This document shows, piece by piece, positions 11,957-25,730 of a stretch of DNA of 64,000 bases; the stretch's first letter is position 1, and every line of letters starts with the position of its first letter. The notes beneath the pieces were generated by a model, which had not been told where the DNA came from, ran no database searches, and was given only the letters and a program-made list of their open reading frames with translations. The translations under genes and the position numbers were made by a program. Source of the stretch: Byssothecium circinans. Taxonomy: Eukaryota; Ascomycota; Dothideomycetes; Pleosporales; Massarinaceae. The stretch is taken from assembly GCA_010015675.1 (NCBI GenBank), contig ML977043.1:87338-151337 (forward strand). Reading direction: 5' to 3'.

Positions 11957-13029
11957 ATATTTCCGGCGGCAGTTCCAATTTGGCGGAGTCGTGGGGTCGG
12001 GTATAATTGTCCCTGGCAATTCCAGTCTTCTGGATGCCGATAGTGTTCCTAATAATGCGTTGTTAGAGTTGTCTTGAGGTTGTACGTAGAATTGAGGAGG
12101 CATAGATTGGCACCACCGTCTCGATCGCATCTTCGCTAGTTAGACACTACCGCTCAGACAATGGATTCTTACACTAAAATCCGTCCGTGAATCGTGAGGC
12201 GTCGTGTTGTCGCAATGTTTTTGCCATATTTCTTGCTGCTCCTCATAAGGTCATCCTAGTCCCACCTCGGGCTAAACGCATCATCCCAGCCTTGCCATTC
12301 GTTCGCCGCACACGGATCCGCCCGTCCGAACTGCCGTCGAACCGTCCTGCACACGACCGATGCCATGTCACGTCACGCCATCTCCGATCAGTCGATAGGT
12401 GTAGCCATGTCGCGTGTTGGTGGTGCACAGAAGGATGTCAGTGGAATTGGTGGAGGAGGACGAAGAAGCACAGCTGGACGTCTGAATAAGCTCAACGCCA
12501 CATTGCCCCTTCCCCGCAGGACGTGCCTTCCTCTGCACCTTCGAAGGTGGATGGGACGATCAGATCGAGAAAGCGTTACTCATAGTTACAGGGAAGGCGT
12601 GACCGGGTTCACATGCTCTTCAACCATCTCCGCGGACAGCGCATGAAAGGCGTTGCCTCCTTCAGTCTACGTGGATTAGCAGAATGGAATAGCAAAGTCA
12701 GGACGGCATGTCATCCACGTCGAAATGGGCAAGTTGTTTCGCATGAGGAGTATTGAATGTGAAGTCTGCTCGATGCTATACAGGCCCTCCTTACTCGGCC
12801 TATGGATATGACGCAGATGCAAGCTCACGCAACCCGCGCGGAATCTACATCACATCGCAGATCCCCAGATTCGAAGTGATGCAACGCCCCGAGACTATGA
12901 CCGGCGTCAGGGCTACCCTTATAAGATCTTTCCACCATTTACCATACACCCTGAACGCCAGTGAATCAAATGATGAAGTCCCAGAACGCCTCGCACTCGC
13001 TTTTCCATGCATCATCGCCTCTCGATGCC
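11957..13029. other. Convergent intergenic region
   Basis: This lies between the 3' ends of the MFS gene (+) and the SNF2 gene (-). No gene, RNA or repeat is recognisable, only short chance reading frames. Confidence 0.5.
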
Positions 13030-16000
13030 CTACTTGAAGAGACTGCGTAGATCCTCCAACCTCTGCCTTGCCGCCTGTTCCTTGGTGCCCTTCTCGCGAG
13101 CCATGGTGAGGTCGGCGAGAGCCTTCTTCTTGCGCTGTAGGTCCAGCATCTTTTCTTCGAAACTTCCCTCCATGATGAAGCGTTTGATTTCAACCTCGCG
13201 GGTCTGTCCGAGACCTGTTCATGTGTTAGCTTGCTATCGTGGAAAGCGTGAGCAGTGCAACAGCCCTGCTTCGAAGGCGTGTACTTACGATGAACTCGAT
13301 CAACTGCTTGCGCTTCAGCAGCGGGATTGAATTGAGGCTCCATGACAAAGGCCTTATTCGCTTTGGTAAGATTCAGACCCAGGCCACCAGCACCGATGGA
13401 AACGAGGATAATATGGACAGTATCGTCGTGATCAAAGGTTGTCAACGATCGATTACGGGCTTCGCGCGGCATGCGGCCGTCCAGACGCACGTATTTGAAT
13501 CGGTGGTTCTCTAGCGCTAATTGGATGAGGTCAAGGTGGGTAGTCCATGTAGAGAAGACCACGCTCTTGATCGGAGGCTCGTCAGGATGCTCCTCACTCC
13601 AAGCCTTGTGCTGAGCGAGATCCTCTAGTAGAGCCTTTGTCTTCGTAGACGGCCCCGTGTATCCGCCCATCTTCTTAGCGAGCTTCGGGTTCCGCCTATT
13701 GCGGTCTCGCTCTTCAAGGTAAGCATTGTAATCGCCCATGCTGAGCTTAAAGGGCACTGGGCGGATCCGAGTTGGTGGACAAAAGGGACAAACAGCAAGG
13801 CCGTCAGGTTGAAGGTTCTTCTCCAGGTCGAGTTGAAGCTTGTGCGCATGCTTTGCGCAAACAACCTGATAGCAGGGCGTCATCCAACCCAGAATATCAG
13901 AACCTCCCTCCTCTTCCTCATCCGAGTCGTAAGTACCGATGATGCTCTCGCGGCAATACTGGCACAAATCATTGCTCGTGGAATCCATCAATTCGAGCAT
14001 ATCATATGCCTGGGCACGACTCAACTCGGGGCTATCGCCATCGCCCTCATCGTCCAACTCGACGGGATTGTCGTAGGTCATGCCGTCGGTCATCTTGAGT
14101 GCCTCATCACTGAGCAGATCTCGTCCATGCGCGCAGATCAGGCGGAGATTGGTGATAGCAGTTAGGATACGGGCATATGAGTGACCGCCGAGCTTATCTC
14201 CCGAGGTGACAGCGTTGACCTTGCGTTGTGAGTCGGCTTCAAACCTAAAAGACAAAGTTAGTATATTTTTGCCGCAGTAGGCGATGACTCATAACGTACC
14301 AGTCGTGCAGCCTCTGCTCATCTTTAGAGAACTGCAGCCGAACAATGCTGTCATGCCGGGGTGGAATCTCGACTTCCAGGACGTTCTTCTTGACACGACG
14401 CAGAGTGACCGAGCTAACGAGCAGCTGTAGCTTGGGCACAACCTCAGGATCAGCGTTCTTGAATGGCGTGAGGATATGCGTATTGAAGCCAGTTGCGGTG
14501 TCAAATGGATTGAGGTGCAAGAACTTGAAAAGCGCACCGAGATCCTACCTAATATTAGTACGTATTACTCCTGGGTAAGTCGCAAAGGGCTGTACACAGC
14601 ATGCGAATCTCAAATCATTGGGTTACTTACCTCAAGACGGTTCTGTACCGGCGTTCCCGTCACCGCCCACCGCCGCTGCGCAGCCAAATTGCACGCGGCT
14701 AGCGACTGCTTCGTATTAGCGTTTCGAATAGTATGTGCTTCGTCTAGAACTATTCGAAACCAGTTGACGTAGGCCAGCGGTGCGGCCTTGCTCTGAAAAT
14801 CGGCTTGAATCATCTGATACGTCGTAATGATAATGTCATGGTCGGCCAGCTCCCGTGCATTGATGGTTAGGCGCGATTTGCCATGGTAGTTCATCCACTT
14901 GAGACGATCACCACCACCATCACAAAGCGCCTGTGGAAAGTGCGTCTCCAACTGGCTCTTCCAGTTGTACATCGTGCTGAGAGGGCAAACAAGGAGCGTC
15001 GCTCGGCTGTTAACGAGCTGTTGGCATAGATGTTCATGACCTTTTGGTGGTGGCGCCTGTCTTGCGAAGCCACGTGCAGCTTCCATGGAGTCATCGTCGG
15101 CGACCAGCGAAAGGATGCTGAGTGTCTTTCCTAGGCCCATTTCATCCGCAAGGATGCCACCTTGACAGGTCGGCGGCTTGCGGGGGAGCTCCTCGCCCGT
15201 AATCTATAACATGTAGTTAGTAACGCTCATCTAGATTTTTAAACGCTTTGCGTAGGATTGAACATACCACATGGACATAATACTTGGCACCGTTGCTCCG
15301 GACTTTTGGCTGCCATAGAGAGTCCTTCGCGTCGACATCATCGCCCTGCTCCTGCTCCTTATTCCACATGAATCCGAGGGCCTGCTTTTGATGCTTGTAC
15401 AGTTTAGTACCAACTTTGCTAGAAGGCTCACGAATGGTAATCTCCTCGCTGTTGATCATTGTGTCGAACATGCCTTGAACGTCACTCCGGATTTCATCGA
15501 CAGAGCGGAGGACGTAATTGCTGCCTCCAGGGGCACCAGGTGCGTATCGCGTTTCGAAAGCTGGCTGTGCAGTATCGCTCACCTATAAGAGTTAACAAAG
15601 CTCCCATAAAATTTTGTGCTCATCCAAACGTGTGCACTACTTACTACATATGAATTGTGGTTCTGCGGATTGAAGTAGTCGTATCGGTTCAAGTCCCACA
15701 TCGGATCGGCCAAAGTCATCTTCCGTGATGTAAGGTAATTTCCAATGTCCCTCATAACTTTGCGCGGACAGTAGAGCTGCAAGGTAAGTCCAATCAGAGC
15801 GCTACTGGGACTTCCTGGTGGTCCGTCGTCCTGGTTTCGATTGCGGGGCTCTGTCCATGCCATCCATTTGAGCCCGCTCCTCCTCGCAGAATCCATCAGA
15901 GGAGCAATATGCTGAGCAGACATATTATCAACCCGTCCAAATTCCTTGCTGGTGGGATCAACGACCATGATGATATTCGTGTGGGCGTGACCGCCACCAC

Positions 16001-16718
16001 CACCGGTAGCACGGCGGAAGCTGACTTTGATACGTCCGCGGTAGCCATGATTTCCTTGATATTTCTTTGGGTCTGGAAAGGGCACTTGGAAAGTTTGGAC
16101 ATAAGTCTGCTTTAGACGCCCGATGCAAATGATTTGGTCGGCATTCCCCTCGACCTTTTCCTTGACAAAGACCACCTCTTCATCATCACTCATCGTAAGG
16201 TCGATAGTCGAGGCTTGAGCGGGGACAAGGCCAGTTGGCGTTGGAGCTGGTTTGATGTTGTGAAGGTCGAGAGCACTACCAGTATGACTGCTGATGCCGT
16301 TGCTGCTATCGTCTATCCGCAGCCGCTTAGCTGGTGAGGATGTACGTTCATGGACGTTGTGAAGTCGCTCCACGAGAGAATACTGTCCTGTAGCGGGGTC
16401 GTCGCGTCCGCGAACCAGCTCTGCTGGCGCGGGGTCGGTGGCGGGCCTCTTGGTTTGAGCTTGGGGGTTGAGTAAGGCGCGCGGATCGTACTGGTTGAAT
16501 TGCATCTGGGGGAACTGCTGCTCCTGGGGCGGTGTGGGCGTGGGCCTGCCGGTCTGCTGTTGTGCAGCTTCAGTGCTATCAGTCAGCTGGGGTTCCTCTT
16601 TAACAGAGTTGTCGCCCGTGTCGTCATGCGCACGTGCCCCGCCAAAGATATGAGCGGGCTCGACTTCTGGCTCAGACATCACAACGTCTTCATGTGCTTG
16701 TCCTTGAGCTTCAGACAT
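13030..16718 (-). CDS. SNF2-family ATPase, HLTF/Rad5-like with degenerate RING
   Basis: Six exons (16718-15645, 15582-15268, 15203-14631, 14544-14300, 14244-13289, 13214-13030) give 1115 aa. Residues 1-190 are acidic/Pro/Gln-rich. Residues ~195-340 resemble a HIRAN-type module (IGRLKQTYVQ and VDPTSKEFGRVD). The SNF2 ATPase follows: ILADEMGLGKT (Walker A, ~480-490), LDEAHTIRN (DEAH box), VTGTPVQNRLEDLGALFKFL. A RING-like insert sits at ~830-895 with CQYC, TPCYQVVCAKH and CPFC. The helicase C-terminal lobe has VRLDGRMPREAR, SIGAGGLGLNLT and VDRVHRLGQTREVEI. This is the layout of Rad5/HLTF proteins, nuclear translocases acting in replication-fork repair through ubiquitin ligation. The canonical RING His is replaced by Gln and the next Cys by His, so ligase activity is uncertain. 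Every splice junction restores a conserved motif. Confidence 0.9.
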
Positions 16719-17951
16719 GCTGATGGCTCTGCGCGACGACGATAGACGAGTATGAAGGAAGAGAGAAGGATAAATGGAGGGAGAGTGCGAAAGAGAGTTG
16801 AAGAAGATGAAGGGAGTGTAGGGGAGCGGGGAAAGAAGTGGGAGCAGGAAACATTATATCTTACCTCGCCGGCGCACGCCTCGGGGATCAAGCAAGGCGG
16901 CAGGGTCCATAGCTTATTTCTCTTGCTTCACTTTTCAAGCCCGGGCACTAAGTAAGAGAAAAGCGCCAAACAGTCAGAGTCCTTCTGGAATCTGGGTGAC
17001 GGCTAGCTTCGCTGTCGCGATATCGTTCCTTGGAAAGGCAGCCTTGAAGTCTGGGGGTCGTCACGGGCCGCAACGTACAGGCGGTCGTGGAAAGATATCG
17101 AAAGCCCATGCAAAAGCCACAGTTGACCGCGCACTACTAGATCTCTTTACGCGTCCCAGCCGAGCGTTGACGATATCCTCTCTTCGATTCAACAACCTCC
17201 AGTCACACTATCTTGTGGTATCAGGCGGTTTCGCGCACTTTTCAGGTAAAGGCAGGCGTCTCACAACACGACGACGCAAAAGCCCGGACCTAGCAGCGCC
17301 ACACATTCCAATGCGTACAGACAGACTCCGGGTGCGGTATTCTAGGTGTGCGTTGGGGATGATTGAAGATTGATAAAGAGTTGCCTTGACGTTTGGTGAT
17401 TTTCAGATGTCGCACGCTAAAAGAGGCTTAGCGCCCTCAGATTTGAAGGTCAGATGACCGTCGCAATCAAGTCATTACTTGACGAGCACACGGTATTCGC
17501 GGGAGATACTGGGAGGAAAAAGAAAGCAAAGGATCCTCTGGGGACGGATGATGTGGTCAAATGATCAGCCAGGGAGGGGAGATGTGCGACCGGCATGGCA
17601 TCTTTTTCGGTGCGATAGGCATGTATGTAACCGCTTGTCACTGCAAGCGACAATGTCGTACATTCATCAAATATTGTCTTGCAGGATGCAGCGTCACTCG
17701 CTGCAGGTCCAGCCCAAGAATAGCCCTATGGTAAGGAACAGATAGACAAGATCCATAATTGGTGGGCATTTTCATCACCTTCCGACGTCGGAGAAGAAAG
17801 CAAGACATACAAACGCCGCATATGCAACGGTACCGATGTGCCCATTTCATGCAAACGGAACAGCAGAGAACGCCACCCATGCAATATGCCCGCCGGTCTA
17901 CTAGACAAGAAAGAGATCCAGACAGACAGGATAAGTATACATAGTCAAACA
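16719..17951. other. Intergenic region between two minus-strand genes
   Basis: This is the upstream region of the SNF2 gene and the downstream region of LSB6. The 150 bp before the SNF2 start are purine-rich on the + strand (GAAGGA/GAGAAG words), that is pyrimidine-rich on the transcribed strand, as is common for fungal promoters and leaders. I see no gene in the rest. Confidence 0.45.
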
Positions 17952-20310
17952 TCAACACCATGTGAAGACCGGATTCTTACTCTTCACCTGCTCCAACCGC
18001 TCGACAATGACCCTCTTGGTCTTCGCCTCTGCGTCTTCGTTTGCCGCGTACCCAAGGTCGCCATCATCGTCATCATCGTTGTCGCTCTCAAAGCCTCTAC
18101 CACCCCGTACCGTCAATGATAACCTGCGATGGTGTCTCGCGTATGTATGTTCACGCCGTCTTGGAGCGTCGTAGCTCATGCGTGCGCGTTGACTAGGCCG
18201 GCCGGTGTCCAACGCTGACGGCGATCCGGTCATGGCGCGAGAAGTCCAGGTCACGCCCTGCACAGTGGCTGGCGATTCAAGTGCTTGCGAGTCGTCAGGG
18301 CGTCGAATATCCAGGGAGCTGGAATCGCGAGAAAGATTGAAGCGATTTCCATTCGCTTGGTCGAGGGGCGGCGAGTTCATCAAGAGGTCATTCTGGGGTT
18401 TCTGGGGCGGCGTAGACAGTGCTGTGATGTCCATCTCTTCATGTTCGGTAACGGGGTCGTGTCTGTATTGGTGCTTGCGTCGCATTTCTGCCGAAGGTGC
18501 TCGCAGAGGAACCGCAATAGGAATGTCTACCAAGTCATCCCATACGCATACACGAGCTCTTCGTGTTAGCTCTAGAGGGCCATGATCAGGCAACTTCAGC
18601 GTCTCGACAACATTCCAGGCTTGTCCTTTCATAACAGCAATCTGCTTGGCATACATGCGCTCTTTAAAGTCGGCATCCTGGGAGAAACACTTGCGCAGCG
18701 CCAGTTGTGTGTCGCTCCACCACTGCTTTGATGTGAGAAGAGGGAGGAAGTGCCGACGAGTTGCTTCCGAGAAGGGCTGACCAATGAGCGACACGGGCAG
18801 AAACAGCCAGCCAAAGGGGTAGCTTCGCCACTGGACGTATGTTAGCGTGAACATATCGAAAGGGTCACAGTGTACCTACAGCATCCGGGTGCTTCCACGG
18901 CCATGACAAGCTGTTGTCGATGGCACCAAGCGAGACAGAAGGTGACAGCCCATGCGGCATGGGTGTAGCTGACCGGCTTGTTGCCGTCATGGGCTCACGG
19001 CGGCCATAGGGATCCGTCTCCGACATGGACTGCTTGGTGTAGACACTGGGCTCATTCTCGCCATCCGCCTCCCCTTCCATCCGCGGCGGTTCTGCCACTA
19101 TCGAAGCCTCCTGCGTCTTCTGGTCAATCTTGATCATCCAATTGTCCAGCCCTCTGTCCGTGTTGCGCATGATGTAGTCCAAGATGACCAGCTTCTCCAA
19201 CTGCTCCCTGAGCGACTGCTGCAGAGTGTCTGTCCAGAACACTCTCCGTTGTGGTTGCAGCGGATCTGCAGTGCCTGGCCGCGACTCGTCATACTCATCG
19301 TCCGACTGCGGTCCGCTCGGCCTGCACTCCTCGGCCCATCGCCGCTTCTTCTTCCGTTGTGAGTCTGCCCTGAAGCCTGAATTATGCTGGTCCGGCCACG
19401 GGTGCTCCTTCAAGAAGATGTTCGCGTCCTTGAAGCCCTTCAAGAAGACCTGGAAGCTGCCAGGCTTCTGCGGGAACGGCTTCTTCTTCCGGTAAAAGGC
19501 CCTCCTATCCCAGAAGTCATAGTGGAACGATTTGGAGGAGAGTTCAACGACTTCGGTGTAGGGCACGAGGTTCGTGCGGAGCTGGGTATCGAGGACGTAG
19601 GCGGCAGCTTCGGAGACGTACGAAAGGTTTGGGATGAGACAGGCGCGGCCAAAGAAGAAAGGGAACAGGTTGCGGTGTATCCATTTAGTCCACTTTGGAT
19701 TCCGCGACGCGTACGGCTCCTCGTCCTTGGGCTTGAAGACGCCCACCACCTTGCCCTGCGTGTTGCGGGCAAAGTAGCTGCCCGAGCTACCCTGCGTAAT
19801 CAGCGTCGGATGTGTTCCTTGCTCAATGGCTATCCTGACGCTCTCCACCAAGTCGTCAAACTGCAGCTTCGTCATGCGCTCCGACGAGCCATCGTAGTCG
19901 AGCGTCAGCGTCTCTGCTGTTGCCGGACGCGCCCAATCCGGCGCTTGAAACACGGAATGGTGTATCTCGAGCGGCTCGTCATCGGGGGCCTCCGTCTGTC
20001 TCTTGATCTTGAACTTTTGGGCAATCTCCTCCGCCCAGCGCTCCAACCTCGCGTTGATGGCCTTGATGTCGACTCCTGAGTTGCTCCGCTGTCGTCGGCC
20101 CGGCGATGTTCGCTTGAGATTTGGGGACGCTTCGCTTGATGGTACGCGCATTCGATTGCGGTTCCGCTGGGGCTGTATCGGCGCCCAGGAGCTGGACAGG
20201 GTCCGCTGCCGCTCGTCTTCGGCTTCGGCTTCATCGTACGAGTCTTCCTCTTCTTCGGCCTGTGCTATTCGAGCGTAGCCAGACGTCGGCGGTCGTTTGG
20301 GTTTGGGCAT
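17952..20310 (-). CDS. LSB6: Type II phosphatidylinositol 4-kinase
   Basis: Two exons (20310-18880, 18830-17952) give 769 aa. The enzyme phosphorylates phosphatidylinositol at D4 on vacuolar, endosomal or plasma membranes. Motifs of the PI4K type II fold are visible. TQGSSGSYFARN is the glycine-rich loop near residue 170, VVGVFKPKDEEPY carries the ATP-binding Lys, and VILDYIMRNTDRGLDNW is the catalytic loop. AIDNSLSWPWKHPD carries the metal-binding Asp, and across the intron comes WRSYPFGWLFLP. A palmitoylation-type Cys cluster is not obvious. The N-terminal ~110 and C-terminal ~220 residues are polar and low-complexity; the tail includes an Asp-rich run. The protein is longer than yeast Lsb6 (about 600 aa) because of these tails and an insert after the catalytic loop. 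The GTAGGT donor and CCAG acceptor join HPDA to WRSYPFGW exactly as in the family. Confidence 0.92.
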
Positions 20311-20551
20311 CGCGGAAAATAATGCGTATGCAATTGCAAAGTGGCTTCAGGTGCCTAGGACGCGAATAATGCACGACTGGGGATGACGGATGCATGATGA
20401 TCTACGCTCCTCCCGATAGGGCTTAGCGGCGGCAGCTAACACGTGCGAGTGAATACAATGTTCAGGTTCAAACATGAATGTTCCCTTCGGTGTTGTTGGG
20501 CGACAACCGAGACCTTTAATTCAGTGCTATCTTCAAATGGGTATCTTATCT

Positions 20552-21815
20552 TCAAAACGTGTCGTCCATATTCACTTGCCGCCGTACAACACTGGGGCTG
20601 TCCTCATCCTCCATTCCACCCGTAGTATCCGTCACGTCAGCGCCAGCCGTCATCAAAAGATCATCGACGATACGCTTGCTAGCTTCACGAGCTGCTCTAT
20701 GTTAGCACTGCACGCATCAATATATGGTGTGCACCTACCAGGTGTCTGCAGAAGCTTGCTCTGCGGGATATGAAATTGAATCGTCTTTGGCGGTGAGAAG
20801 CCCTCCTCATCACTGTCGCTGTCATCAAAAATGCCAGCTCCGGTTTTTGTGATGCTGAACGGCTGCTTGCCCTTGCCTGGCGTTTGCACACTCACACCGG
20901 GCGTACGCGGAGTCTTGATCGGCGAGAAGAGGTCGGCTCGGAGCTGCGGTGCTGGCGAGGACTCTGGCGAAGAATCGTCGTCCCATTTCGGCAGTCCTCG
21001 GGTTGCTTCTCGGGGTGTAGGAACACCACGGCGAGTTGTGGTCGGGGTGAAAGCGCCCGTTGGCTTGTACTTTCTCGGGCTGATCAGCGGCGTGGCTTGT
21101 ATGCGGTACGTCTTGTCGAGAACATGATGCAGTAGCGGATCTTTAGTAGCATTTCTCTTCCCCGTCGTCGGAGGCATGAACGGCGACGAGTCGAAGCTCA
21201 TGTCCGGCAAAGCCTGCGTCTTGGCTGGGGTCGTAGGGTGCAGCTTGGGTGTTCTTGTGCCCTGTATCTCCTGCCGCAGTGCCTCGTAAGGCGAAGAAAA
21301 GTCTGCAAACATGGGCTCTTTGCCTTCTGTGTCCGGTGCTCGCGGTGTGCTATGAGCGTGTGCGAGCGAGGGCGAGTCGAGTTCCGATGTGTCCTCCAGG
21401 TCCGCGTGCGAAGATGTCGGGCGGGGCGGCGTCACAGTCTCTCCCTCCACCGTCTCATCGTCGTACATTTGCGACTGCTGTGTGTCCTCCTGCGCCGTAG
21501 ACTCGTCATTCTCGGGTGCTTCGTAGCCGGAGAGGGAGACGTTTGCGCTGGCTTCGAAGAACTGCTTCCAGAACTTGGAGCCCTCCCAAACCGCCTCGGA
21601 ATGCTTGCCATACTGCTCGACGATCGGAAGGACGCTGGTAGTCACGATTCGATGCGCGCGGCTGAAGTTGTGGTCGATTTCTGTATTGTTAGTGACGGCG
21701 TGGGGCAGCGAGGGGTTTGTTTACCTTGCAACGTGAGGGTGATGGACTGCTCCAGCCTCTCCAATTCCTCTGTGAGCGACAAAGTGCGCTGGGGAGCGAC
21801 GCTTTGGCGAGACAT
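20552..21815 (-). CDS. ASK1: DASH/Dam1 complex subunit Ask1
   Basis: Three exons (21815-21725, 21680-20739, 20694-20552) give 391 aa. Ask1 is a fungal kinetochore protein of the DASH ring that couples chromosomes to spindle microtubules. The diagnostic N-terminal helix is LTEELERLEQSITLTLQ joined across intron 1 to EIDHNFSRAHRIVTTSVLP and IVEQYGKHSEAVWEGSKFWK (residues ~13-75). The middle is disordered and rich in SP/TP sites (for example LFSPIKTPRTPGV), fitting the known control of Ask1 by cyclin-dependent kinase. The last exon supplies AAREASKRIVDDLLMTAG, a conserved C-terminal helix, and ends NMDDTF. The intron 2 acceptor was placed at TAGAG|CA because only that choice keeps the frame open to a natural stop and reveals the helix. 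Confidence 0.9.
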
Positions 21816-22138
21816 TTCGAATGTTGTTGCTGCGGCGGGATTATTATTGTTTGGCCGTGTCGTTCCGAGCTTCACGAGTTGACGCGCTCGGGACGGAATC
21901 TCGCGAAGCACTGGCGCTAGGACGGAAGGGGCAAGCTGTCGATCACCACTTCCCCGCAACGTTGTATCTACCTCTCCAGCGGGTGCAGCCGGACACCTGC
22001 AGCATCTCCATGAAACTTGAGCTATGAAGAGGGGTACAGGGGACGAGACGCGGAGTAAGCAAGTACAAATAGCCAACACTGCATCTTCCCTCCTATTGAC
22101 TTTCCGTTCCTCGGTTTTATCTTCATCTCTCCTCCAGC
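21816..22138. promoter_or_regulatory. Shared divergent promoter ASK1 / dehydrogenase
   Basis: The 323 bp between two divergent start codons must hold both promoters. No TATA box is evident. The 60 bp before the + strand ATG are C/T-rich (TTCCCTCC, CTTCATCTCTCCTCC), a usual feature of fungal leaders. Confidence 0.5.
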
Positions 22139-23218
<1,080 letters not shown>

Positions 23219-23513
23219 CCATTCATTGCAGCCTCTTGTTCAAAGTGTCAGTAGCAGGCGAGGTCTTAATGGAAGCAAATTGACATTGCGGATGGGGGCT
23301 TCGAATCAGCCTCGTTGATTACAGGTGAACAGTGTGCTCCTGAATCTGTTGGGTTTATGAAGTGCCCGTGCAGTGCCGTAGACATGTATGTAACAAGGAT
23401 TCGTACTGCTCTGGTTAGTGCATCCGATAATGCATTAGCGTGTTTGCCTAGAGAGTGACGATACCTCAGCCCTTCGCATCAAAAATTCAACCTCATTCCT
23501 TCATCGCCATGCC

Positions 23514-25584
23514 ATGTCTTCACCACACGCACTACTCACCGCCTGTGGTATTTGTTCTGGTGTTACGAGTCACGGCTCAGTGCGAATAGCCGACTGCAGT
23601 CGAAACAGACATGACTGCCAGCTCTGTCACCTTCTCTCTACAGGTATCGAACGATGGAGCGAGACTCTACCACATGCTGCGCGGATAGGAGTACAGAAAT
23701 TTGAGTTTTTACAGTTCAAAGACGCAAGAGATACGTCGTTCACGTTTGAACTGTGGAGCACGCCAGCGTCAGATTTGCAGAAACCACCTCAATTCGACGT
23801 CTCATTGGATTGTGCTGATGGCAGTGAGTGTGTTTTTATCCTCCATTCGAAGTGAATGTTTACCTCAAACAGAACCGCAAAGTTTAATCGAAACCCATGC
23901 GTTGCCCCAAGATCTACCCACACAGCTCGTCCTTCAACGCGTCGTGTCATTCATTGAGAGATGGACCGCCAGCTGCGATACCTATCATCCCCTCTGCAGC
24001 GTTGAACCTGCGGGACTTCCAAAAAGAGTGCTAGATGTTTCATCGCGCGAAAGTGAGCTAGTGAAACTAGTAGCGCTCGGCGGAGTATACGCTCCCTATA
24101 TCGCTTTGAGGTACCAGCATCACAGACGAATCCTGAAAACATTGCTGACCAGCTGCAGCTACTGCTGGGGCTCATCGAAATCCAACATCAGTACCACATC
24201 AACCACGATAGCTGATCATATGCGCGGTATCCCCACAAATGCCTTACCACGGGTCTTCAAGGATGTTCTCGCCATTTGTAGGGCCATCAACATACGCTAC
24301 CTCTGGATAGACTCTCTCTGTATCATTCAAGACTCGCAGGAAGACTGGGAGCTGGAGTCGGCCAAAATGGCAACCATCTACTCCAATTCGCATCTCACAA
24401 TAGCGGCCTCGGCTTGCGTGGATCCACAAGCCAGCTTGTTTTCGGATAGATGGACGACGGTTCGTGATCCGACGGACTCCACGCATCGCGTTCCTATTGC
24501 TCCGATTCCCATCAACTGCGGAGACTTGATGTTCAAATTGCGACCGCAGTTACACCTTGCTCATGACCGGTTCGCGCAGCTGGACAATGCCCATCACCAT
24601 GCCGCAGATGCTCCACTTCTGACCCGAGCATGGGCTTACCAAGAACGGCTTTTGCCCTCGAGGACGTTACATTTCCACGCGGAGGAACTTGTATGGGAAT
24701 GCAAAACCGGACTTCGTTGCGAATGCGGTATCGTCGACGATCCGTTGCTGAGAGAGGCAGAAGCCTGTGCAATGGAAGAGTCGACGTTGCCCAGCGACGC
24801 CCAACGTTGGCTCAAATCATTCATCGCAAGAGTGGACCACCCTAACGCCACTCACGAAGAGCTCGTAAGCATATGGATGGACGTTGTCAGCGAATATACC
24901 AGACTCAACCTCACCTCGGAGAGTGATCGACTGCCCGCTCTCTCTGGGCTAGCAGGCAAGTTCCTCAATACCTCACTCGGAGATTACATTGGTGGAATCT
25001 GGACAAAGACACTACCAATCGCTTTGTTATACTATGTCATGCGCGACAACGATCTCTCGTCTTCCACGGATGCGTACCAGCCACAAGCGCCTAGCTGGAG
25101 TTGGGCATCCATCTCTCTTGCTAGCGCTCACGGTATCTCGTATGATCGCGCGATCGAAAACTTCATCGCACCTTCCCAGGAGTTTCAATTAGTCCGGGCA
25201 ACGTACAAAGTCCTCGGGAAGAACCCTTTCGGCTGGGTCAAGCGAGGCGTGCTGAAAGTACGCGGACTAACTGTCACCTGTCTTGCCATGAGACAAGAGG
25301 GCGGCATGGCTTTGAGGATACGCAACTCTCGCACGCAGATGCGCTGCTCTTCTCGCGGCGATATGATGGATCTCTCTCTGGACCATCACGATGAAGAGTA
25401 CGACAAGATACTACTGTTGTATCTGGGTTCTGGGTTTGGTCTTGCGCTTCTGAACGTTGCGAATCATTTCCTCGCCCCGACAGCATTTCGCAGGGTGGGG
25501 ATTGCACAATGGACCCGTGGGTCTCGGCTTTGGGATAAGTACTGGGGAAAGCATATGGAAAGGAGGTGTATTGATCTTGTGTGA
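23514..25584 (+). CDS. HET-domain (heterokaryon incompatibility) protein
   Basis: The model uses exons 23514-23823, 23873-24110 and 24159-25584 (657 aa). The N-terminus has paired cysteines (CGIC, then CQLC). The HET domain follows at ~180-330: YIALSYCWGS, NALPRVFKDVLAICRAINIRY, LWIDSLCIIQDS, EDWELESAKMATIYSN and LTIAASA. It continues to LLTRAWAYQERLLPSRTLHF, and PSWSWASI lies further on. HET proteins trigger cell death when incompatible strains fuse. Intron 24111-24158 is 48 nt without a stop, so retaining it also leaves an open frame. Removing it converts an aberrant segment into the canonical ALSYCWG, which is why I splice it. No second domain is recognised after the HET domain. The gene lies next to a pseudogene and repeats, fitting an accessory locus. 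Confidence 0.88.
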
Positions 25585-25730
25585 ATGGGTATTTACCCGC
25601 GTGGTCCAACGGAAGGAGATCGACTTTGTCAGAGCGACCACCCGAGTCTTTCAGTGTCAACCTGAGTTCGGTGAAGCACAGCCAGGCTTTTGACAAGAGC
25701 CTTCACGTTTCAATTTTCTCGAGGCTACAA

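Noticed and set aside
25597..25680. TGGTCCAACGG word like a tRNA A-box
   Set aside because: No matching B-box or cloverleaf follows.
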